From Unio delphinus (Eukaryota > Mollusca > Bivalvia > Unionida > Unionidae), in contig JAQISU010000189.1 in assembly GCA_029339505.1 (NCBI GenBank), positions 992,001-1,056,000 of the forward strand: a DNA stretch of 64,000 nucleotides, written 5' to 3'. The notes below the pieces were generated by a model, which saw only the letters and a program-made list of their open reading frames with translations, searched no databases and was not told where the DNA came from. Below are positions 34,194 to 45,812 of the stretch, piece by piece; the first letter of the stretch is position 1; each line of letters starts with the position of its first letter. Made by a program: the position numbers and the translations under genes.

Positions 34194-34709
34194 ACATGAA
34201 TTCCATGGGAACAAAAATAGCGGCAACGTGATGCCACCAAGACGTCATCGCAAGCTGAATATCATTATATATTAAAAGGGTGACCTGCTATTAACAAAGA
34301 TAATTTCTACTTACACAGACAAGGTAGGAACAATTAGCAAACTAAGCTGCTAACTGGTAATGTAGTACTGTTATTATCCTAAAGTTCCAGGAGAATATAT
34401 GTTTGGATGTGACCATACGTCACTTGAACATATTTAGCAAGTAACTCAGTCAGCTTTCAGATAGCATAATACAATCTCAAGGTTTTAGGCATAACATGGT
34501 TCTATCCCGAACGATTTAGACGTAGTATATTATTTTTCCAAAGTATTAAACATAGCGTAATAATGTTCCAAACTTTTAGACAAAGTACAGTACAATTCCA
34601 AGGTCTGCGCATTGCATAATACTTTTCTCAAAAAGTGCGACATATATTGCTCTCCCAGTTGTATACATATTGTAGCACATTCATATACTTTTAGACGTAT
34701 TATATCATA

Positions 34710-34793
<84 letters not shown>

Positions 34794-34900
34794 ATATATA
34801 TTATATATTATATTATAGTATAGTACTGTCCAAACGTTTTAGACATGTTATATATAGTCTTGTCCCAACGTTTGAGACATTGCGTAGTCTTGTCACATAT
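34194..34900. repeat. degenerate tandem repeat with (TA)n core
   Basis: From about 34480 a ~50-bp unit ('TTCCAAACTTTTAGACA.AGTA.A') repeats imperfectly. A (TA)n run lies at 34710-34787, and the unit resumes after it to about 34900. Confidence 0.5.
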
Positions 34901-36330
34901 ATAAAATGAAGACTTTGTATAGAGCCTAAACTTTAGAAGCTCTAAGCGCTTTATAACATTTATAATGACATGAGTCTATGCGCTTTACAACATCTATAAT
35001 GATATAACTACAAAAACGAAAACCAAAGACAAAACCATGAAATTAGAAAACATTGAAAATGTTGAAAATATTTAAGGTAGGAAACATTATTAGTTTCGGA
35101 AGTTTCTTTTTTAGTTTTTGATGTTTCTGGAGTAGATTGTAAGACGAACGACACATAATTCAGTTACAATAGTCCAGACTTGAAAGTACTAATGAAAGTA
35201 CGTGTTTTAGTGGCATCAACTAAAGGATAGTTGCAAATGGAGCTGATCCGTCTCAACTCAAGATATGCAGCCTTGCATATGTTTTTGAAATGTTAGTGCA
35301 ATATGACATTACTGTCGAAGGTAACACTTAGGTTCCGTACTGACTGTGTCAATCTAATGTTGGTGCTGCTGATAGTTTTGTTATTTGAGGTAAAGGATGT
35401 GATTGAGAATGTCTTTATGATGTGGTGAGAATGGCCTCAGGTTTATCATCATTCATATGCAGTTTGTTACATGTCATTCATGATTTCACATCAGCAATGA
35501 ACCTTTCTATTCCTTGGATTATAGCATCAACTTCAGTTGGGTGACTGGACGTGCATATTTGGGTGTCATCAGCGTACAATTAGTGAGAAAATGAATGATG
35601 ATCTATGACACTTGAAAGCAAAGAAACAGGTCCAAGAACAGACCCCTGTGGAACATCACAAGATAGATCTACGGGGCTGGAGTGTATTCCATTTGTAGAT
35701 ACAATGTGTATCTTGTTGACTAAGTAAGATTTGACCAACAGTAACTCTGTATTGTGAATGCATAATACTTGCTGGATACAATGAGATACAAGTTGGGTAC
35801 AAACATTTTGTTTAATATTTATTTTTTGAACGGAAGATTAAACACTTGGCGGTAGTTCTTTAAATCGTTATGATCGAATGTTGGTTTCTTCAGGAGAGGC
35901 TTAACAATGACAGTTTGAAACATATATGGGAATTCCCCAGATGACAGAGACGTATTAATAACATCAATTAGTGAAGGCAATATTATATCGAAGCACTCAA
36001 GCAGCAGTTGTGGTGGAATTGGATCAAGTTCACATGACTTTGGTGCACTCTTCATCACGACTGTCTGTCCTACACCCATAGAGACAGGTTAAAACGCTCA
36101 TAATGGTTGTCGCTGAAATTCTGTATCGTAACTGTATGAGTCAATTGAACTTGTGTTGTCAAAATGTATCTCTAATGGTTTGTCACGGAAGAAATTTGCA
36201 AATAGGCCCGGGAGATCTTCTGGTGAGAATGTAGTAGAAAGTGGTGTACCTTTGTTCCTTGACATCAGTTTCTTAATTTCTTAGTTATCCCGAAAAGCTC
36301 TTTGCAGCTGGAACTATTCGTAATCTTAGT
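34901..36330 (-). pseudogene. CR1/L2-like LINE reverse transcriptase remnant, family 2
   Basis: On the minus strand: 'KSCELDPIPPQLLLECFDII' (about 36040), 'VIVKPLLKKPTFDHNDLKNY' (about 35880), and the catalytic 'LYADDTQICTS' (about 35570), the order of a CR1/L2-type reverse transcriptase. The 3' end near 34940 has 'AGAAGCTCTAAGCGCTTTATAAC', also found in the 3' regions at 43270 and 58945 (other orientation). Several shifts; dead. Confidence 0.8.
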
Positions 36331-36404
36331 ACTGTAGTGGGATAATTTGGCTACATTCTGCTTTCGAATGCAAACAAAACATTATTCTTATTATTCGTCT
36401 TATA

Positions 36405-36421
36405 GTATTATTATTATTATA

Positions 36422-36454
<33 letters not shown>

Positions 36455-36455
36455 G
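36405..36455. repeat. (ATT)n microsatellite
   Basis: An ATT run with one interruption. Confidence 0.9.
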
Positions 36456-37339
36456 ATCACTGCCACGCCACTGGCATGTACATAAGAGCAGACAAAACAC
36501 TTGTGATCTACAGTTACCCAATCAAAACAAAACCTTACTGTAATGTTTCTTAACTTGAGGTGAGTTACGAATGATCTTGAATGAAGTGATGTAGCCGTAA
36601 CTTTGATATATCACAATCATATTATCCAGTATATTTTTACAACGTTGTGCTAAAATGTGTTTAACTTTACACTATCAGTAGGAACAATTTTGTAGCTTTT
36701 ATTTATATTTAATAAAGACATAAGTGCCTGAAGGTTAATGTTTTGTGGGAATATATTTTATTTGTTACATTTTATGATTACATTCTCGTTTTAATTACTT
36801 TACGAATATTTTTTACCGAATTTTGTAACTATTCCTGTACCGACAGAATAATATTTATGGTTGAGAAGCTGCAATTATCTACTCTCTTCAACCGTCTATG
36901 TCTGTTCATTAATTTATATATGTGCTTCAAATATTCTATAGTTAGAAAATGACCCAGGTTTGGAATATTTATGTGAATTAAATTATGTTGATACTCATGG
37001 GGGTGGGGGATGGAATGGTTGTTAATAAAAGTAGTGAGGATGGATATCGGTTTACGTAATAAAAAATTATTCAAGTTAGAGTTTTATTTGCGCATGCGCT
37101 TAGTCTATGAGCGTATGAGAGTAGGAATATGCTTTATGACAAACTATATTTACAAAGTCAAGTATAATGAAATTGATCAAATTACAACTTGAATTGCAAG
37201 AAATGTATGTTTACACAGCTGTATACATGCTTATATTAGTCTAAGTAAAATAGGAAACGCACATTTAAATGTATTTTAATCTTGATAGATGCAGACGTCG
37301 TGAATGAGCCAACTAATTTTATATTATCATATTCATAAA

Positions 37340-37343
<4 letters not shown>
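36456..37343. other. host non-coding DNA, no gene seen
   Basis: AT-rich sequence without recognisable coding signal. Confidence 0.4.

Positions 37344-37423
<80 letters not shown>
37344..37423. repeat. (GA)n microsatellite
   Basis: About 80 bases of uninterrupted GA. Confidence 0.95.
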
Positions 37424-37426
<3 letters not shown>

Positions 37427-38750
37427 ATGTGTGCGTGTGTGAGTTGAATTGTGAGATTTGGGAATACACTAAAATTTCTATAAAATTACATGGAATATTC
37501 AACCAAATGAGCAAACATTTGTTCGTTATTTGTGCAAGCCCTATCTTTTATGTCTTTGTTAAATGTATGTATATTCTGATTTGATTATTGTGTGCATAGT
37601 CTAGTTCATGAAAAATTTAAACCTTGACGCTGCAGGATGATATTAACGAGGAGCAATACGTTTAAGGTTACGTTCGATTTCAAAGTTGACTTGAACAATT
37701 ATCCCTGTCCAATACTGATTATGGTTTTACAAAAACCTAGACATTATAATGCATGAAACTAAATGAAAATACAAGAACAATATCTTGGATATTTACGTTG
37801 GACAAATTAATTAATTAATTAATGTACTACATGTGTTATAATTGATCAATTTTACAAGAACTTTTACCTTATCTGCATAGTCTAATTTTAACGAATTGTG
37901 CCCGTATTTTATAAATATTCTATTCGATTTTGTCTTTGTGCGTATTAGAAGATGCATTTCTAAATTGTAAGTAAAACAAATGTTTGTCTTTGTGTCAGGG
38001 ACCAAAGAAACTTCAGTACAGACAACTATAATTTATTTTTATCTTAGTCTACTTGTATTTGGAGTTTTAATTGAGTGAATTTTCCGGAAAATATACCTTA
38101 ATACAAGTCTACGTCACCATACAATTGCGTGAATTGGCAAGTGTGTACAAAAGTTAACATGGTACCTTGCCTAATCAAATTAAGATAAAAATGTACAGGA
38201 AAGAAAGTTTCATATCACTAGTTTACACTTTACTTCTACATGTTTAACCAGATCTGAGATGACATGACTTTGTTGAAGACTTTTCTTTTCAAATTGTAGG
38301 AACTTGAGCAGAACGACACAGATAAACTTTGCTGAGTATGATACAAATTTTGATTTTTACTCTCAATAAAATCTAAAAATTCAACATAAAAATAAACTGA
38401 AATGAAATAATTTGTTTTTTGGGGTTTTATAAAAGCATCCATTTCTCTCATTTTGATTAATTAATCTTTCAATTTTATCTTTCCAGATTCTAAGTTAGTT
38501 TATCTTATCAGTTAAATGAAAATTATGTACAGTGCTGAGTGCATTTATATGTGCGATGTTGAACTAATTTGGAGAAGTTATCACGCAAAATTGCCTTTAA
38601 ATGTCTACACGGTCGCGAGAATTAAGAAGGTGCTCTGTCAGCTTAATCGAACTTCTATTATGGTGAAATGACATTTAGTTTGTACCAAATAAAAATAGTG
38701 CGGGCTTGACATCAAATGCGTTGCCAATAACAGCATTCCAGAACGTCCTG

Positions 38751-38754
<4 letters not shown>
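37424..38754. other. host non-coding DNA, no gene seen
   Basis: AT-rich, no motif-bearing ORF. Confidence 0.4.
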
Positions 38755-38808
<54 letters not shown>

Positions 38809-38865
38809 TAATACTAATACTAATAATAATAATAATATTATTAGTATTATCATTATTATTATTAC

Positions 38866-38916
<51 letters not shown>

Positions 38917-38947
38917 TACTACTACTACTACTAATAATAATAATAAT
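38755..38947. repeat. (AAT)n/(ATT)n/(ACT)n compound microsatellite
   Basis: AAT units up to about 38840, then ATT units, then ACT and AAT units. The two halves are partly inverted and could fold back. Confidence 0.9.
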
Positions 38948-40847
38948 CTAATGTCTTGTAGCCTCTAGTGAAAGTTTCTCTCTCATCTCAATGAACACGT
39001 GAAAGATGCTCGCCTTGATTTCAAGACATTGCACACAGAAAACGTTATGTATTTCTTCACATGGTACAGGTACATTTTTCTGATAACATGAAATCTGGGT
39101 TTATGTTTGAGCTTGGTGCCATAAATCCTGACTTTAGGTATAGAGAGCAATACAATGGCACAGTGTATGTTTTACAATCTAAGGCAAAACTAAAGATGGG
39201 CTACAAAATTTGGTCAGAGAAAGTCTTTTGGTTAATAACTAATGTAACAATTTAGGACATAAAGGACTCTGAACCTTTGAATGTTTCTCTCTATATATAA
39301 ATATACGGATAAATATACGGTACAAGGAAGATCATACGTTCATGCTTAGAAGAGAAATGATTAATATATTTGCGCCCGTTTTGTATTTTGCATCTTACAT
39401 TGTACTTTATAGTCCGGGGATTATTCAGGAGCAAATCACTGATAGCGGTCATAAAAACAGAATTATAACTGACTTCTCAACTAGTTAGCGTCAAAATGAA
39501 CAAGCTTGTACCTGAAAGAAATAATAGATGAAAAAGTTTAGATCCTCTTAGACTATGGTAGACAGTTGAACTCGCGATGCATGGGTCACTGTGACGATAT
39601 ATATATGTGATAACTCAGAGTGACAAACACAGTGTCAATCATCTTTATCAGAAAATTGCCAATAGGTCATACAAAGGTTTAGTGCATAAGATTCTTATTG
39701 CTGGTTTTAACGTCAGCTTTTGTAATAACATTAACATACCATTCTTTTGATTTCATAAGTGGTGCTTCCTTGCTTACGAAGCAATGTAATCTTGTACTGC
39801 AGATATTGGTACATCGCGCGATCACCATGATAAGACCCGAACGAAAAAGTCTGCATTTTTAATTTGGAACACATAGGGTGCGAATAAATTATTTTAAAAA
39901 TTACATCTCATAAAAGCTTTTTAAACTGGAATAGTCAAATATTCCATATATTAATTTATACAACTATAAACGAAGATAATGTACGCTATATTGCTCAGTC
40001 ATGATTTGGTTTAAGATCTAGCATTGAAATGAATTCGTTGTTTTGTAGTTTTCTTTACAACAGCTAGTTTGGAAAATATAAAATGCATTCTTTGCCATGG
40101 AATCGTATATGACTGGTATCAATATGTTTACGTGGTCAAAAATGTACTCGACTTTCGCTGCCGCGTAGAGCGGCACTGAGGGTGGTTTATTAATTATCGG
40201 CTCTAGTTAGTTCGAAAGAGTGAGCGAAACTCAGATCATGCTGCATGTGCGAATCGCCTGCCGTTGAAAAGTCTAAAATAGTTGCGCAAATCGGTCACAG
40301 CTAGGGTATGTTATAGAGAAAATACTCATTAGTCATCACATCCAGTCTTGTCAGAAAGCTCGCCACTTTAATGAAGCAAAACCTTTCAGCTAAAGAGGTA
40401 AAATAGATTTAAGATTATATTCTTCTCGCTATTCATTTTATATGACATAATTGTTTCATATATCAGATGTTTTAGTATTTATTCTAAATTCTACAGAGTA
40501 AATACCTAGGTTATGCAGCGCCATAATACTAGTAATACAAAAGTATGCTTCGAAATGGCTTTTCGTTGTAACTGAACAGGCAAATTGAGTTTAATAGTAC
40601 GATGCATGCCTTAAACGTTTAATGCAAATGGATAAGTACTTTACCGTGTCATATGTATTACACCGATTAGTTGTTTTAAATTTTAGCTGACCGCATGAGG
40701 AGCTTGCCTGTGATGCCATGTTGTTGTGACCGTGTGCTGCCCGTGTGTGCCCGTTTGTGGTGCCCGTGTAGTGCTCGTTTGTGGTGCCCGTGTGAATGGT
40801 ATCTTGTGTATGCTGCCTTTCTGTATGTTACCTTTGTGCGTGCTACG

Positions 40848-40848
<1 letters not shown>
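38948..40848. other. host non-coding DNA, no gene seen
   Basis: No recognisable coding or repeat structure apart from a few 'TGCCCGTGT' repeats near 40735-40795. Confidence 0.35.

Positions 40849-40931
<83 letters not shown>
40849..40931. repeat. (TA)n microsatellite
   Basis: About 80 bases of TA. Confidence 0.95.
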
Positions 40932-40935
<4 letters not shown>

Positions 40936-41249
40936 ATAGGGTGTTGTGAAGTCGCAGAACACTTTTGTTTTGTTGTGACGTATACGCTGTGTCTGGTGAC
41001 GTTGGTTCAGAAGAGTGTACTGGTGTTTTAGATGCAATGGACCAAGGCTTCGCGAGCATCAGGTCTTTGTTGAATGAAGGGGCTCTCGAGGGATCCTTCA
41101 AAAAGACAGAGATGAGTGGACAATGCGTGGCGATTCCTTGACCATTGACTAGAATGTGTGGAACCGGAGATACAACTTGGACATCAGCTGGACGACACGA
41201 TAGTTAGAAAATACGTGTTCCATATTATTGATATTACCATCTGAGCAAT

Positions 41250-41565
41250 TATTTTACATTTATGTATCAATTTCGTTATTTGAACGAAAAATTCATACAT
41301 TTTCAATTTAATTTCTACATCGCAGTCTCGGTTTTTCAACGATAAATTAAGAAACTCACAATTTCACCAATTACATTCCTAAATCGATACACTAACGATA
41401 ACTTCATTATTTCATAATTTCATATTTACATCGCATTCTCGTTATTTAACCGATAAATTCATACAGTCATAATTTCAGCTTTGCATCGCTAAATCGAGAC
41501 ATAAACTATAAAATCATAACATACATGCCTTTATATTGGTAAGTCGTTATATCAACGATAGAACC
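41250..41565. repeat. degenerate tandem repeat (~60-bp unit)
   Basis: Units with 'ACATCGCA.TCTCG', 'TTATTT.AACGATAAATTCA' and 'CATAATTTCA' recur four to five times with drift. Confidence 0.5.
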
Positions 41566-41576
41566 AATATTACAGG

Positions 41577-42215
41577 GTCCTGATAAATAAATGTCCTAGT
41601 AGTTCCCGGTTCGAATCTTCACGATGTAATCCAATATGGACGACGATATCACGTGAGTTAGTTTGTTCTTGTTCTTTTATAATAATGAAAATGAAAATCT
41701 ATAAGCACATATTCTTTTCCAGATAGATAAAATAATTCCTCTTGCTCCAACGAATTGACACAATTTCCAGTACACGGTAATTAAAAATAACTGAATAAGA
41801 AGATGCAACTTAATATTATAAAAGCCCAACTATTACTGAACTGTTCTCTCCCAAACAAAAATTTAAATACCTGTTTTTACGTAAACAAGGGATCATGTGA
41901 TTTTCTGGAAAGTCATAGAACAAACGTACGATCATTTAAACACGTGGAAAGATCCAGATAAGAAGCAGACACTTCTCACCCCCAAGAACTAAAATTAAAA
42001 CAAATGTCCTTGTAAAACAACCAATCATTTCTAAGGCCTGTTTATCACTCTGAAGCAAGGTCAGAAATGAGGTTAAAAAGAAAGTTCAACAACTGTGTTT
42101 ACAGATAAAGTATAGGTCATAGAGATTTTCTAGAACGATCTCCCAATAAGTGAATTCCAAAATGACAAATTTGGATCTGACAATTAAAAATTAATGATTT
42201 AAATCAAATATACGA
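41577..42215. mobile_element. solo LTR-like element, copy 2, 5' truncated
   Basis: Homologous to the 3' part of 33427-34193 from 'GTCCTGATAAATAAATGTCC' to 'AATATACGACACA'. The TGTTACG end is missing. Confidence 0.6.
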
Positions 42216-42216
42216 C

Positions 42217-42218
<2 letters not shown>

Positions 42219-42311
<93 letters not shown>
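42219..42311. repeat. (TA)n microsatellite
   Basis: About 90 bases of TA. Confidence 0.95.
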
Positions 42312-42314
<3 letters not shown>

Positions 42315-42315
<1 letters not shown>

Positions 42316-42646
42316 GAGTTACCTGTTGTCGATATTTAAATGCTAGGAACATTATAAATTTTCCCTATCGTTTGTCTATAATGGTGTCAGATTTGTTTTA
42401 CATTTAAACTGCGTTTATAAATAAACATTTTATTATATCAGTTGCTTTTGGTGCCTTCACTAATCCAGTCCCACCCCGAGTTACCTGTTGTCGATATTTA
42501 AATGCTAGGAACATTATAAATTTTCCCTATCGTTTGTCTATAATGGTGTCAGATTTGTTTTACATTTACATTTAAACTGCGTTTATAAATAAACATTTTA
42601 TTATATCAGTTGCTTTTGGTGCCTTCACTAATCCAGTCCCACCCCG
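42315..42646. repeat. tandem duplication, ~165-bp unit
   Basis: Two near-identical copies starting 'GAGTTACCTGTTGTCGATAT' (42315 and 42479) and ending 'CCAGTCCCACCCCGA'. The second has an extra TTTACA. The near identity means the duplication is recent. Confidence 0.9.
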
Positions 42647-43319
42647 ACTTCATCCTGTGAAATTCTAAATGATTTGCATTACTTGTGTGTTCATTAGTAG
42701 TTTCAAGACTGGACTATTGTAACTCAGTTCTGCCTTGTTCGTCTCAATGTCTACCCCAGAAACTTCAAAAACTTCAAAACACAGCTGATCGGATCATCTT
42801 GAGAGTACCACGATCAGAGCACACCTCCCCTCTGCTCTGTACCCTACACTGGCTATCAATTAGATCCAGAATCAAACACATTTGTTCTCTGTGATACGTT
42901 TCACTGATGGACTCCAGTCAAGCATACATTTCCAACCTCACCCATGTTTACACACCACCAAGTCATTTTCGCTCATCTTCTGACTATCTTAGACTTTTTA
43001 TTCCCACTATAAAAACGAAGTCATATTGCCAACGTTCTTTTGCATACCAGGGCCCAAGAACATGGAGTGAATTGCGCATGGAAATTAGACACAGATACAG
43101 TGATCCCTTTCAAAAGTGCTTTTAAAACTAACTTTTTTCGACTGCTATAACAAACTTAAAGACCAAAAATGTTTCCTACCTTAACTATTTTCAGTAGCAT
43201 TGTTTGTTTTCCGATTTCATGGCGTTTGTTTGTGTTTTTCTGTTTTTGTATTCATGTCATTATATATATTGTAAAGCCCTTAGAGCTTCTAAAGATAAGG
43301 CGTTATACAATGTCCTCAT

Positions 43320-43320
<1 letters not shown>
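42647..43320 (+). pseudogene. C-terminal and 3' region of CR1/L2-like LINE
   Basis: Frame pieces 'VSRLDYCNSVLPCSSQCL', 'KLQNTADRIILRVPRSEHTS', 'LHWLSIRSRIKH' and, after a stop/shift, 'RSFAYQGPRTWSELRMEIR' match the C-terminal end of CR1/L2-type polymerases. A 3' UTR with 'CTTAGAGCTTCTAAAGATAA' follows and runs into an AAT microsatellite tail, as at 58870-59100. Confidence 0.8.
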
Positions 43321-43374
<54 letters not shown>

Positions 43375-43436
43375 GTAATAATAATACTACTAATAATAAC
43401 AATATTATTAGTATTATTATTTATTATTATTATTGG

Positions 43437-43494
<58 letters not shown>

Positions 43495-43495
43495 G
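43321..43495. repeat. (AAT)n then (ATT)n microsatellite (LINE tail)
   Basis: AAT units to about 43405, then ATT units with interruptions. It follows the LINE 3' UTR directly. Confidence 0.9.
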
Positions 43496-44102
43496 GTCTG
43501 AACACAATGTGTTATTCAATTGTGTAATCTATTGAAAAATAAGTTTTACAGGAAACCTTTGATGTATCACAGCTTGGATAATCATGATGGTCGATATGTA
43601 GAACGTTCAAAATCTTTTAAACATCGAAACTTCTATTCATCAGCTAATTTTCGATATGATAATTCATCCGCGTATAATATCTATCTTTTTGTTTTGAGTT
43701 TACCTGCGTAACAAGTTAGGATAACGGGGTGTGGTGGGTGGGTGAGTAGTCTTCTTTCAATATCTGAAGTCTTTATATTATCGAAAAACAAGGGATCACG
43801 AGTGTCATATATTGATTAAGATAAATGCTATAAACGGACAACGAACAGTGCACATCTAGTATCTAACTAGCTCAAGTGATTTCGACACTTCATGAGTCTT
43901 TTTCTTCAAAGGCAAATACAGAACATACAAGACAAGCAAATAAAAGAAAAACCGTTGTGTTATCAGAAAACAAGCAATTTATAATTAGTTTTATACCGGT
44001 ATATTGCAAGAACGCTAAATACTGATGTAGTTTAATTGAAGCTAGGTGGACATACTTGCCATTTGACAAAGTTATGCAACAGGGATAAAACCCAAACACT
44101 AC
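43496..44102. other. host sequence duplicated at about 59150-59640
   Basis: 'GGTCTGAACACAATGTGTTATTCAATTGTGTA', 'TTTGATGTATCACAGCTTGG' and 'ACGGACAACGAACAGTGCAC' recur at 59140-59580. No gene. Confidence 0.55.
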
Positions 44103-44441
44103 TCGGGAATTAAATATGTGACATTTAGTATGCAATTGTAATCTTTCACGTACGAGTACTGTCGGTTTGCATTAAAAATGTGCATTCGGGTGTCGGATCA
44201 TGACCCAAATCTCCTGTCTTATCTGCTGAGTGTATACCCTTACCGATAACCGACGCTACGACCATTTATCTTGTCGATTTGAAGCTGTTAAAATATATTC
44301 GTAATTGTATGGATAAAGCTTTAGAACTTATCGAAGGAAAAAAATATAAGTTGTTATTTTAAACGGCATGATTCATCCTTTGAACTTAAAACAGTTTCAA
44401 CACGAGTTGCTAAATCATTTTAATTACCTTTGTTTATTACA

Positions 44442-44504
<63 letters not shown>

Positions 44505-44598
44505 TTCAGTGGACATAAAAACTGTGCTTCTTTGTTAAAATGGGCATGCCCATTCACTTGTGGTTATGTACTGTAACAAGTAGAATAACCTGTCCATG
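44103..44598 (+). repeat. local duplication, copy A
   Basis: 'GGAATTAAATATGTGACATT' ... 'GATAAAGCTTTAGAAC' ... (GA)n at 44443-44500 ... 'CACTTGTGGTTATGTACTGT'. The same order recurs at 45245-45796, a direct duplication about 1.1 kb apart. Confidence 0.75.
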
Positions 44599-44714
44599 AT
44601 GCAAAAGACATAAAGTTTACAAATTGTAAGTTATATTTATCTATTAACTAACCTGTACGCAAATTTTAACTAACTGGCACGCAAATATATATATATATAT
44701 TTTTGTTTGTTTGT

Positions 44715-45022
44715 TTGATTAGGATTTTTAACGTAGCTTTAACAATTTTTCAGTCATATCGCTACGATGTCTGCATTGAGGCAGTTTATAGTGATGTCTA
44801 GCACTGAGACATCATGCCGCAGACATGTAGCATGATGTCTCACCCAGTCACATTATCCTGACACCAGGCCGACCAGTCCTAACACTAACCTCTTAATGCT
44901 GAGCGTCAAGCGAGGCAGCTGTTAGTACCATTTTTGTAAGTCTTTGGTATGACTCGGCCGGGGATCGAACCGACGACCTCCCGCTTCCGGGGCGGACGCT
45001 CTAACCACTAGGCCACCGGAGC
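44715..45022 (-). repeat. tRNA-derived SINE-like repeat, family B
   Basis: On the minus strand it starts with a tRNA-like head: A box 'GGCCTAGTGGTTAGAGCG' and B box 'GGTTCGATCCC'. The body has 'AATGTGACTGG' and ends 'GTTAAAGCTACGTTAAAAAT' followed by AAACAAAC. Homologous to 58465-58780 and, in part, to 60655-60785. The B box is intact, but the body shows it is a SINE rather than a tRNA gene. Confidence 0.75.
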
Positions 45023-45024
45023 GG

Positions 45025-45073
<49 letters not shown>

Positions 45074-45244
45074 ATTTGATACAGGAGCCTCAAGTGATGT
45101 CAAGCATTAGAGTTGTATGAATGATGGGTCTGCTTTAGCTATTGGTTTGTTTGATGACACAATTAATATATTTTTGGACGGGGCCCCGAGTGGCCGAGTG
45201 GTCTAAAGTTCTCTCCGTTACGTATCACTACCATCTCACTACTG
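45025..45244. repeat. (TA)n plus dispersed host block
   Basis: (TA)n to 45068, then 'CCCTTATTTGATACAGG' ... 'GACACAATTAATA' ... a family A SINE head. The same block follows a (TA)n run at 58288-58460 and is partly repeated at 60508-60610. Confidence 0.65.
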
Positions 45245-45590
45245 AGGAATTAAATATGTGACATTCATTATGCATTTGTAATCCATCACGTGCAAAATAA
45301 TGTTGGTTTGCATGAAGAAGGTGCATTTGGGGTGTGATCATTAATAAACGTACCTAAACCTCCTTTCTTATCTGCTGAGTGCATACCATTTCCGAAAACC
45401 GACGCAACGACCATTTCATGCTGTCGATTTGAAGAGACTAAACTACGTTCTTAATTGGATGGATAAAGCTTTAGAACGTATCGAAGGTAAAAAATAAGAG
45501 TCGTTATTTTAAACGACGTGATTCATCCTTTAAACTTAAATCAGTTTCAACACGATTTGTCAAATCAGTTTCATTACATTTCTTTATTAC

Positions 45591-45664
<74 letters not shown>

Positions 45665-45812
45665 CAGACAGACAGACAGACAGACAGAGAGAGAGAATCA
45701 TTCAGTGGACATAAAAACTGTGCTTCTTTCTAAAAATGGGCATGCAATTCACTTGTGGTTATGTACTGTAACAAGTATCATAATCTGTCCATGATGTAAC
45801 AAGTATCATAAT
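45245..45812 (+). repeat. local duplication, copy B, up to the element 2 junction
   Basis: Diverged copy of 44103-44598, with (GA)n/(GACA)n at 45594-45696. A 28-bp tandem duplication ('GTAACAAGTATCATAATCT' at 45768 and 45796) lies directly at the breakpoint with viral sequence. Confidence 0.7.

Noticed and set aside
37236..37514. ORF with an (LS)n tract
   Set aside because: Translation of the (GA)n microsatellite.
38638..38951. Poly-Leu/poly-Ile ORFs
   Set aside because: Translation of AAT/ATT microsatellites.
40676..41101. 141-codon ORF with an (IY)n tract
   Set aside because: It crosses the (TA)n run and reads on both strands alike; no protein signal on either side.
44925..45022. tRNA-like gene with good A and B boxes (also 58465-58545)
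   Set aside because: The body and tail are shared with other dispersed copies, so it is a SINE head and not a functional tRNA gene.
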